Shown here: one piece after another, positions 54,541-62,270 of the stretch | Position numbering within the stretch: the first letter of the stretch is position 1 | Layout of the letters: every line of letters begins with the position of its first letter | Source of the DNA: GWE2-42-39 sp963668595 | Lineage (GTDB): Bacteria; Bacteroidota; Bacteroidia; Bacteroidales; Prolixibacteraceae | DNA: 64,000 bases | Reading direction: 5' to 3' | Assembly (NCBI GenBank): GCA_963668595.1 | Contig: OY764876.1 | Location: 2,914,001-2,978,000, forward strand | Made by a program: the position numbers and the translations under genes | The notes under the pieces: model-generated | What the model was told of the DNA's origin: nothing | The model's input: only the letters and a program-made list of their open reading frames with translations | Databases searched by the model: none

Positions 54541-55662
54541 AAATGGCTGTATTTGGCATTGCTTCTGCCTACATTATTGATATCATGCGGTGATGACAAC
54601 AACATTGTCCCCGAGCCGGAAGAAGAAGGAATTGATTGGAACGAGTCGGCAGATCTTAGTAGCATGTCGCTGGTTAATTCGTTTTGGAGTTCCAAAGAAA
54701 AATGGTTCTATTATGACAATAATGGGAAAGCTGACTGGAATTACTGGCCACAAGCACATGGACTGGATGTGGTACTTGATGCCTATATTCGGACTGGTAA
54801 CAACAGCTATAAAACTGTAATCGATCAGTGGTATGAAGGCGTAAAAGCAAAAAACGGGAATAAGTTTTACAACGAGTTTTACGATGATATGGAGTGGAAT
54901 GCGTTAGCCATGTTACGGGCTTATAAGGCAACGAATGAGGAGCGCTATAAAACCGCAGCGATAGAAGTTTGGAATGACATTAAAACCGGTTGGAATGATA
55001 ATGCAGGTGGTGGAATTGCCTGGAGGAAGAGTCAGCCATACAGCAAAAACGCTTGCTCCAACGGACCAGCCTGCATATTGGCAGCTCGCTTGTACCAGGA
55101 ATTCGGAGATCCAAGTTACAAGGAATGGGCGCTTAAAATTTACAATTGGGAGAAATCGACCTTGGTAAATATGAACAACGGAATGGTTTACGATAATATC
55201 AACAGTGAAACAGGCGAGATTCAAAAAGCCTGGGTATTTACCTACAACACGGGAACGTTTATCGGCTCTGCTGTTGAGTTATATAAAATCTTCAACGAAA
55301 AGGCTTATTTGAACGATGCTGTCCTTGTTGCGGACTATACGACCAGTAGCTTGACCAACAACTCTGTCCTTAAGAGTGAAGGTGGCGGTGACGGAGGTCT
55401 TTTTAAGGGAATTTTTATTCGCTATTTCACCGACCTGATTCGTCAGGACCGTCTGGATGCTTCGGCCAAAAAGCGTTATATCCAATTTCTCAAGTACAAT
55501 GCGGAAACATTGTGGACGCAGGGAACTACAAAACCGGCTATTCTGTTTGGCACTAACTGGACTGTGAAGCCGGGTTCAATCACCGGATTAACCGAGCAGC
55601 TCAGTGGTTGCATGTTAATCGAGGCCGCAGCTCTACTGAAAAAAGAAGGACTTATTGACTAA
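54535..55662 (+). CDS. GH76 endo-alpha-1,6-mannanase lipoprotein
   Basis: The 375-residue protein has a lipoprotein signal (LLPTLLISC, Cys18) and an (alpha/alpha)6 toroid. The GH76 catalytic motif FYDDMEWNALA provides the Asp117-Asp118 pair. AGGGIAWRKSQPYSKNACSNGPACILAARLY and WVFTYNTGTFIGSAVELY follow. GH76 enzymes cut the alpha-1,6-mannan backbone of fungal mannan; this one is probably surface-bound. The start codon is the final part of leader repeat copy 3 and follows a terminator, so the gene begins a separate transcript with GH92 and GH125. Confidence 0.92.
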   Translation: MKKWLYLALLLPTLLISCGDDNNIVPEPEEEGIDWNESADLSSMSLVNSFWSSKEKWFYYDNNGKADWNYWPQAHGLDVVLDAYIRTGNNSYKTVIDQWYEGVKAKNGNKFYNEFYDDMEWNALAMLRAYKATNEERYKTAAIEVWNDIKTGWNDNAGGGIAWRKSQPYSKNACSNGPACILAARLYQEFGDPSYKEWALKIYNWEKSTLVNMNNGMVYDNINSETGEIQKAWVFTYNTGTFIGSAVELYKIFNEKAYLNDAVLVADYTTSSLTNNSVLKSEGGGDGGLFKGIFIRYFTDLIRQDRLDASAKKRYIQFLKYNAETLWTQGTTKPAILFGTNWTVKPGSITGLTEQLSGCMLIEAAALLKKEGLID

Positions 55663-55696
55663 AACAACGCTAACCATAACCAACAAACCCCTGAAA

Positions 55697-57820
55697 ATGA
55701 AAAAAATAAATGCCTTGATTTTCCTGTTTTTGCTGGCATCGGGACTCCATGCCCAGGAGAAATTCACCAAATATGTGAACCCGCTTCTCGGAACAGCCAC
55801 TCTCTGGGACAGCATCGATATTGGCTACAAACCGACACACCGCACCTGGGGAGCCGAAGTGTTTCCCGGCTCATCGCTGCCCAATGCAATGGTGCAGTTA
55901 ACTCCGGTTACGCTGTTTCGAAGCGGCTCGGGCTACCAATACGAAGACACTGTAATTTATGCCTTTGCCCACACCAGCAAGGGACATTGGAACTTGTGCC
56001 ACATCCCATTTCTACCAGCAACAGGTAATTTCACCCCAAATAATTATTGCTCCGGATACAGTCATCAAAATGAATCGGCTCATCCGGGATATTATCAGGT
56101 GTATCTCGAGCGCTATCATATCAATGCCGAGCTGACATCAACTTTGCGCTGCGGCTACCACCGATACAGTTTCAGAAAAGGTGATCCGAAGAAATTAATT
56201 GCAGACCTTTCGGTTTCGAACGAACGAGTACGCGACTGGCAGATCAACCAGGAAAGCTCATCCGTGTTTTCCGGCTTTCAGCAAACCGGCGAAAAAATGT
56301 ATTTCTATGCTGTATCGAATACGCCAATTTCAGGAATTGAAGCAGTAAAAGAAGATAAAAAAGAAATCTCGGTTGTAAGCTTTGCCCACTCGGACAATCC
56401 TCTTGAATTACAAGTTGGTTTTTCGTTTGTAAGCATTGCTAATGCCAAACAGAATCTTGAAAAAGAAATGCTTGGCAAAAGTTTTCAGCAAGTAAAAGAC
56501 GAAGCAAATCAAACCTGGGAAAAGCTATTGTCGAAAATAAAGGTGACTGGTGGAACTGAAAGACAAAAGGGATTGTTTTATTCATGCTTTTACCGTTCGT
56601 TTTTATGGCCGGCCCTGCGTAGCGACTCAAACGGCGAATTCACCGATCAGGAAGGGAAAGTGGTAAACAAAGGTTTTAACTACTACACCGAACCATCGTT
56701 GTGGGACGATTACCGCAACAAACTTATTCTGCTGGGAATGATCTCGCCCGATGTAACCATCGATGTAATAAAATCGCTGATCGACAAAGGTGAAAAAACG
56801 GGGTTCATGCCAACTTTTTTTCATGGCGACCATGCTGCTCCTTTTATTGCGGGCTCGTATCTGCGGGGGCTTCGCGACTTCGACACTGAAAAAGCATACC
56901 AGCTGTTGCTGCGTAATGCTACGCTCGAAAACCGCAGTCGCCCATTTGTTCTCGATTACATCAAATATCACTATGTCCCTGAAAAACATATTGAAAGTCC
57001 GAATGTAGAAACCAAATCGACAGCCGGAGTTACAAAAACGCTTGAATATGCGTACGACGATTATGCTGTGGCTCTGTTGGCCAAATCGCTGAATGATACC
57101 GCCAATTACCGCATGCTGATGAACCGCAGCAAGTATTATAAAAATGTTTTCGATCCGGAAACAGGATTAATGCGTGGCAAACTCGAAGATGGTAGCTGGA
57201 TTCAGAAATTTGACCCATTTTTCCCTTATTACGAATACATGTACCGCGAAGCAAATGCCTGGCAATCGTCATTTTTTGCCCCACACGATCCCAACGGATT
57301 GGTTGGTTTATACCCGAACGCCAAAGCTTTTGAAAAGAAGCTGGACGAGCTTTTCTCTATTCCGTGGAATGGAGTTGAAGCGTATAATTTTTCAGGGTTC
57401 ATCGGGCAATATTGCCACGGCAACCAACCCGATCACAGCTTCCCGTGGATGTATTATTTTATCGACAAGCAGGAAAAATCGCAAGTCATGCTCGACAGTA
57501 TAATGAACCATTTTTACGATATGGGCAAAGACAAACTGGCTTATTCAGGCATGGACGATGCAGGCGAAAACTCATCGTGGTATGTGCTTACTGCCATCGG
57601 ATTATACACATTCTCCCCGGCCGATCCGGAATACATCATTTCTGTTCCGCTTTTCGACAAAGTAGAGTTCGAATTGAAAGACAAAACATTTACAATTGAA
57701 AAAGAGGGATCAGGGAAAAAGATTAAACGTATTACTTACGCACAGAAACCGATTAAGGGATACATGATTTCGCACCAACAACTATGCCAGGGAAAGAAAT
57801 TAGTAATTTCAACAAATTAA
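55697..57820 (+). CDS. GH92 exo-alpha-mannosidase
   Basis: The 707-residue protein has a signal peptide (FLFLLASGLHAQ). It shows GH92 features: KYVNPLLGT at the mature N-terminus, AEVFPGSSLPNAMVQLTP, SLWDDYRN, a catalytic-acid region REANAWQSSFFAPHDPNG (Glu near 518), HGNQPDHSFPWMY and MDDAGENSSWYVLTAIGLY (base Asp pair near 618). The family removes alpha-1,2, -1,3 or -1,4 mannose with calcium and inverts the anomer. It would strip side chains before GH125 acts. The open frame reaches 55655 inside GH76, but the ATG at 55697 precedes the signal. Confidence 0.92.
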   Translation: MKKINALIFLFLLASGLHAQEKFTKYVNPLLGTATLWDSIDIGYKPTHRTWGAEVFPGSSLPNAMVQLTPVTLFRSGSGYQYEDTVIYAFAHTSKGHWNLCHIPFLPATGNFTPNNYCSGYSHQNESAHPGYYQVYLERYHINAELTSTLRCGYHRYSFRKGDPKKLIADLSVSNERVRDWQINQESSSVFSGFQQTGEKMYFYAVSNTPISGIEAVKEDKKEISVVSFAHSDNPLELQVGFSFVSIANAKQNLEKEMLGKSFQQVKDEANQTWEKLLSKIKVTGGTERQKGLFYSCFYRSFLWPALRSDSNGEFTDQEGKVVNKGFNYYTEPSLWDDYRNKLILLGMISPDVTIDVIKSLIDKGEKTGFMPTFFHGDHAAPFIAGSYLRGLRDFDTEKAYQLLLRNATLENRSRPFVLDYIKYHYVPEKHIESPNVETKSTAGVTKTLEYAYDDYAVALLAKSLNDTANYRMLMNRSKYYKNVFDPETGLMRGKLEDGSWIQKFDPFFPYYEYMYREANAWQSSFFAPHDPNGLVGLYPNAKAFEKKLDELFSIPWNGVEAYNFSGFIGQYCHGNQPDHSFPWMYYFIDKQEKSQVMLDSIMNHFYDMGKDKLAYSGMDDAGENSSWYVLTAIGLYTFSPADPEYIISVPLFDKVEFELKDKTFTIEKEGSGKKIKRITYAQKPIKGYMISHQQLCQGKKLVISTN

Positions 57821-57850
57821 GCGGGAACAGCTAAATTTATTCCGCTTTTC
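57821..57850 (+). terminator. Weak hairpin between GH92 and GH125
   Basis: GCGGGA (57821-57826) pairs with TTCCGC (57840-57845) and a TTTT follows. A TAAGTTTG at 57852-57859 just downstream could be a -7 element for GH125, though no -33 element is seen. Confidence 0.5.
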
Positions 57851-57907
57851 GTAAGTTTGAAAAGTCAATAATTCTGACACCACATATTAAACACTAAAGA
57901 CGATACA

Positions 57908-59329
57908 ATGACAACACGACGAGACTTTATCCGAACCGGAACATTGGCTACAGCAAGCCTCGCATTGGCTGGCTCAGGAACTGTAATCGCATCATGCGCC
58001 AGTGCTGCCAGTTACGTTAGTAAACGACCCGATGTTTCAAAACGTAATTTTACATCGAAAGCAGTAGAAGAAACCATCGTACGGGTGAAAGCCAAACTAA
58101 AAGACCCAAAACTGGCATGGATGTTCGAAAACTGTTTCCCCAATACCCTTGACACTACCGTTGAATTCGGAACCAAAGACGGAAAACCGGATACCTTCGT
58201 TATTACCGGAGATATTCATGCCATGTGGTTGCGCGATTCTTCGGCTCAGGTTTGGCCCTATTTGCAACTGGCCAAGCAAGACGAAGAACTGAAAACCTTG
58301 TTGGCCGGAGTTATCAATCGCCAAACACAATGTGTTTTGATTGATCCGTATGCAAATGCTTTCAATAAAGAAGCAACCGGTTCGGAATGGGTAAGCGACA
58401 GAACCGACATGAAACCGGAATTACATGAACGCAAGTGGGAAATTGATTCGTTGTGCTACACTGTTCGTCTGGCATATCACTACTGGAAAACTACTGGCGA
58501 CACTTCTGTTTTCACTCCGGAATGGCAAAAAGCAGCCGCCAATATTCATCAGACATTTGCTGAGCAACAACGTAAAAACGGACTCGGCCCGTATTCATTT
58601 TTGCGAGTAACCGATCGCCAGCTTGATACTGTTTCGAATGGTGGCTGGGGAAGACCGCTCAAACCGGTAGGACTAATCAACTCAACATTCCGTCCGTCGG
58701 ACGATTGCAGTACTTTTGGCTTCCTGATTCCATCTAACCTTTTTGCTGTTACCTCACTGCGTCAGTTGGCCGAAATCAGCAAGGAAGTAACTGGTGATGC
58801 TGCTTTCGCTCAAAAGTGCGAAGCAATGGCCGCTGAGGTAGAAGCTGCAATTCAGCAGTACGCAATTGTAAATCACCCTAAATATGGCAAAGTGTATGCG
58901 TTTGAAGTAGATGGCTTTGGCAACGCTACATATATGGACGATGCCAACGTGCCTAGCTTACTTGCCTTGCCTTACCTGGGCTGTGTTGATTTGAACGACC
59001 CGATTTACCAGAACACCCGCAATCTGGTGTGGAGTGAAGACAATCCATATTTCTTCAAAGGAAAAGCAGGCGAAGGAATTGGCGGACCACACGTGGGTTA
59101 CGACATGGTTTGGCCAATGAGTATTATCATGCGTGCAATGACCAGTCAGGACGACAAAGAAATCAGTAATTGTGTGAAAATGCTGGTAGCAACCGATGCT
59201 GAAACTGGTTTTATGCATGAAACGTTCCACAAAGACGACCCCAGCAATTTTACCCGTAAATGGTTTGCCTGGGCCAACACGCTATTTGGCGAATTGATTC
59301 TGAAACTGGTAGATACTGGAAAATTGTAA
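57908..59329 (+). CDS. GH125 exo-alpha-1,6-mannosidase
   Basis: The 473-residue protein begins with a twin-arginine-like signal (TTRRDFIRTGTLATASLALAGSG followed by VIASCAS, possibly a lipobox). GH125 signatures are FVITGDIHAMWLRDSSAQVWPYL, QTQCVLIDPYANAFN, HERKWEIDSLCYTVRLAYHYW, FRPSDDCSTFGFLIPSNLFA, YMDDANVPSLLALPYLG and GIGGPHVGYDMVWPMSI. The family removes alpha-1,6-linked mannose with inversion. It finishes the backbone fragments made by GH76. It is the last gene of PUL 2 before a bidirectional terminator. Confidence 0.93.
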   Translation: MTTRRDFIRTGTLATASLALAGSGTVIASCASAASYVSKRPDVSKRNFTSKAVEETIVRVKAKLKDPKLAWMFENCFPNTLDTTVEFGTKDGKPDTFVITGDIHAMWLRDSSAQVWPYLQLAKQDEELKTLLAGVINRQTQCVLIDPYANAFNKEATGSEWVSDRTDMKPELHERKWEIDSLCYTVRLAYHYWKTTGDTSVFTPEWQKAAANIHQTFAEQQRKNGLGPYSFLRVTDRQLDTVSNGGWGRPLKPVGLINSTFRPSDDCSTFGFLIPSNLFAVTSLRQLAEISKEVTGDAAFAQKCEAMAAEVEAAIQQYAIVNHPKYGKVYAFEVDGFGNATYMDDANVPSLLALPYLGCVDLNDPIYQNTRNLVWSEDNPYFFKGKAGEGIGGPHVGYDMVWPMSIIMRAMTSQDDKEISNCVKMLVATDAETGFMHETFHKDDPSNFTRKWFAWANTLFGELILKLVDTGKL

Positions 59330-59364
59330 AAAACGATTTCCGAAAAGGAAGTTCGAAACATATA

Positions 59365-59402
59365 AAAAACCCTGCCAATATAAAGACACTGGCAGGGTTT
59401 TT
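59365..59402. terminator. Bidirectional terminator after GH125
   Basis: AAAAACCCTGCCA and TGGCAGGGTTTTT form a 13-pair stem with T runs on both strands, between converging genes. Confidence 0.88.
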
Positions 59403-59430
59403 CATTCATTGCCGGTAAATTGAAAAGGAG

Positions 59431-61962
59431 CTAACTCAAAGCCTTAAATGAATGCGGATAATTATTTCCCATTGCTTTTTTATATTCGAGCACAAACGCC
59501 TGATAACGAAGCTGCGCTTCTTCTGTCATTTTAAGCCGGAGCATTGCTTTTATTTGTAAAGTTAAAGCCATGTCGTTCAACGGATCAATATTGAACACGG
59601 CATCAGCAATATTAATAGTCATTTGGAAGGCTTCCTCCTCAAAAGATTTTCTCATTTCAAATAACAGGATCGGCTCTAGTTTCTGTTCCATTGCTTCTTT
59701 AAACGAATCGTAAAGCGAATGATCTGAAAGCTTCAGAAATTTTCCCCGGCTTAAAATGGATAGTAACTCGTTCCTGTTCTCATGCATTTCGCCAGCTGAG
59801 ATAATTCCGACGCAGCGCATATAATCGCAATAGAAATCAGGAGTATGTACAATCTTAAAGTTGCCTTTTTCATAAATCAGTTCTATTCCGTCGAGTTCTC
59901 CCATTACCTTGCGTAAATGGTTGATTGTAACTCCGCGCGAATTTTTTACTTTATCAGCGGGTTTGCCCGGCCACAAAATATCGCTCAGTCGCTGCGATGA
60001 AATTCCTTCTTCAATGCTATATTGAAGAATCAGGCAGAATACCTGTTTCAACCGGGCACTGAACATGTAGGTAATATCCCTGTTTTTTCGGTCGCGTACA
60101 GTGAAATCGCCAAAAAGAAAAACAGAATTTGCTTTTTCTGCCGCTTTGGTTTTGCTTCCCGAATAAGGGCTTCTGACAATGTCATCCAACCCGGCATTTT
60201 GCCTTCTTTTCCGAATAAGGAAATAAGCACCAACAGCAACACCAACAGCAACCAAAGCGAAATAAATCAACCAGATTCGATTATTTCTCCCCTTCGAAAA
60301 ACTTTTCAATTGCTCAGCATTTATTGGTGGAAATGCCAGCGAATAGATTTTCAGATCGGAAGAAATATCATCATCAAATTCCTGAACAATCGCATACATG
60401 TTATTTAATGCGCTATCGAAATACAGATTTGCGTTGGTCGTTATTTTGTCGGAATAAATCGGAATCGAATCTCCCAGAATTTCGTAGCTCCCGTCACTCA
60501 GCGAAAAACGATACAATTTCAAATACGACTCAGAAAAATGCTCTGGATAGCAAAGCGTATAAAAACACGAATCGTTAAGAATAACCATTCCTCTTACGGG
60601 CACTACATTCTCTTTTCCGATGGAAGTTTCCCATACTTTCGATATTTTTCTGGCATTCAAATCTATTTTATACAGATCGTAATAATACTTCCGCCCAACA
60701 GTTTGCTCTCCCGAATCGTTTCCCATTCCTCCAAACACGTAAATTGAGTTTGTTTTTTTCAGGTAACCAACCGAAGAAAAATAGCGCGGCGACAGAAAAT
60801 CGCCCGGGAATCCCTCTAATGTATTCCATTTATTTTCATTCAAACTGAACGAATAAAAATTCTTGCTGTAACGCATCCGTCCAAAGCCTCCGAATATGGT
60901 GTACGTTTGGGTTGAAGAGTCGAAATAAGAACCATGATGATGCAATGGCGAATCCAATTGTTCCCGGCTTACACCTGTCCATTGCAAGTTATTCAAATCG
61001 AGGCAGGCAACCGTAAAACCATCGTAAGCATCATTCCCATTATAGGTTTCGTACGAATACAAACGATCGTGACCCGGATCAATGAAATTCGTTCCCAGAA
61101 TAAGTTGAACCGGACATCTTTCGGCAAATGTTTTAAGTTCTATATTGCCCGATCTCAGATTATAAATATGAATTGAGTCGCGATTGAAATAGTAAATTTC
61201 CTTTTTTTCTGTATTGAAATTTGCTCCGGCTACTGATTTCGATTTAAATGAAGTTTTGTATCGCCAATGGTAAGCATCGTTGATAAGCCATTCCGGATTG
61301 ACAACCTCCCCTTTTGCTTCGCCTTTTTCATCGTACACGCTATTGCCTTTATTCTGTTTTAGCGGAAAAAAATAACTCCGCTTATTTCCTACTGAAAGAT
61401 CTTTGATTGCAAAAGAAGGCACATCAATAATAAAATCACTCTTTCCAAAAACAATAACCGGGCGATACGGATTTGCCAATTTCAAATTTCCCGCACCGAA
61501 TGTTCGGTTATGAATAAGCAGCTTTATCGAATCATTTTTCAAATCAAACGCAATCTTCATCTTAAACCAGTTCATATTTTGCAGCTCCTCTTTGTTCATT
61601 CGGGCAACAATGAGATTGCTTTTTCCTTCTTCGTTAAACTTAAAAGTCAGGTCGTGCCCTTGTCCATCGTAAAACAAATTGAAAATTCGATTATTTTCCT
61701 CATTCTTTACACGAATGATATATCCGATATGGGTAGGCGGGTAGAGAGCCAAATTGAACTCAATATTGAAATAGTCTGAAAACTCGATTGATTTTTCCCC
61801 AAACACATTGAAAGAGGTTCGTTGATCAATCGATTTTTCGCCTCCGCTGAACTTCAGTCCTCCCAAAAAAGATTCCTGCAAGCCAACAACCGTAAAAAAT
61901 AAAAACAGACAACAATATAATTTTACAGATAGCAACATCATTTCATAATTCAAAAAAAACAT
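59431..61962 (-). CDS. Membrane-spanning regulator: LamG-like/Kelch sensor with SARP-type output
   Basis: The 843-residue protein is read as follows. There is an N-terminal signal or anchor sequence (LLSVKLYCCLFLFFTVVGL), then a LamG-like jelly roll (about 45-200; FNIEFNLALYPPTHIGYIIRVK). Kelch-type propeller repeats come next (about 230-540; TIFGGFGRMRYSKNFYSFSLNENKW, SIYVFGGMGNDSG). One membrane helix (about 553-575; WLIYFALVAVGVAVGAYFLI) and a basic stop-transfer RKRRQ follow. A winged-helix DNA-binding domain (about 600-690; SSQRLSDILWPGKPADKVKNSRGVTINHLRKVMG) leads to a tetratricopeptide-like BTAD tail. This is a one-component system that could sense a periplasmic sugar and activate the divergent gene. 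A second start at 61941 is possible. Confidence 0.82.
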   Translation of the reverse strand: MFFLNYEMMLLSVKLYCCLFLFFTVVGLQESFLGGLKFSGGEKSIDQRTSFNVFGEKSIEFSDYFNIEFNLALYPPTHIGYIIRVKNEENNRIFNLFYDGQGHDLTFKFNEEGKSNLIVARMNKEELQNMNWFKMKIAFDLKNDSIKLLIHNRTFGAGNLKLANPYRPVIVFGKSDFIIDVPSFAIKDLSVGNKRSYFFPLKQNKGNSVYDEKGEAKGEVVNPEWLINDAYHWRYKTSFKSKSVAGANFNTEKKEIYYFNRDSIHIYNLRSGNIELKTFAERCPVQLILGTNFIDPGHDRLYSYETYNGNDAYDGFTVACLDLNNLQWTGVSREQLDSPLHHHGSYFDSSTQTYTIFGGFGRMRYSKNFYSFSLNENKWNTLEGFPGDFLSPRYFSSVGYLKKTNSIYVFGGMGNDSGEQTVGRKYYYDLYKIDLNARKISKVWETSIGKENVVPVRGMVILNDSCFYTLCYPEHFSESYLKLYRFSLSDGSYEILGDSIPIYSDKITTNANLYFDSALNNMYAIVQEFDDDISSDLKIYSLAFPPINAEQLKSFSKGRNNRIWLIYFALVAVGVAVGAYFLIRKRRQNAGLDDIVRSPYSGSKTKAAEKANSVFLFGDFTVRDRKNRDITYMFSARLKQVFCLILQYSIEEGISSQRLSDILWPGKPADKVKNSRGVTINHLRKVMGELDGIELIYEKGNFKIVHTPDFYCDYMRCVGIISAGEMHENRNELLSILSRGKFLKLSDHSLYDSFKEAMEQKLEPILLFEMRKSFEEEAFQMTINIADAVFNIDPLNDMALTLQIKAMLRLKMTEEAQLRYQAFVLEYKKAMGNNYPHSFKALS

Positions 61963-62136
61963 CCCTCAACCCAGACTATGGAGAGGTAGGTTTTTAGGTT
62001 CAGATAATCCGATTAGCTGGTAAAGATATTAAAAATCTATCGGTAGAAATACTATGAACATTACCCCCTGTCGCTCAATTGAAATCGCAACAAAAAGCAC
62101 TTGTTTCTATTGTCAATTAATAAAATTCTCCCATGC

Positions 62137-62184
62137 TTTAACCCTCTTTTAACCCTTTTTTTAACCATCGACAACTAATATTTG
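62137..62184 (+). promoter_or_regulatory. Three TTTAACC direct repeats and -7 element (candidate SARP operator)
   Basis: TTTAACC begins at 62137, 62148 and 62160, giving 11- and 12-base spacing (one helical turn). Nine bases after the last copy comes TAATATTTG (62176-62184), close to TAnnTTTG. No TTG -33 element is present. SARP-type activators bind heptamer direct repeats with 11-base period ending about eight bases before the -10 element, so the pattern fits the neighbouring regulator. The rest of the 308-base gap (61963-62270) shows nothing else I recognise. Confidence 0.6.
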
Positions 62185-62270
62185 TGACACCTCAATATCC
62201 ATTGAATCAGACTAACAACTTGAAAAAAGCTAAACTAAACCATACTTTTATCTTTCAAAAGTATTTTAAA

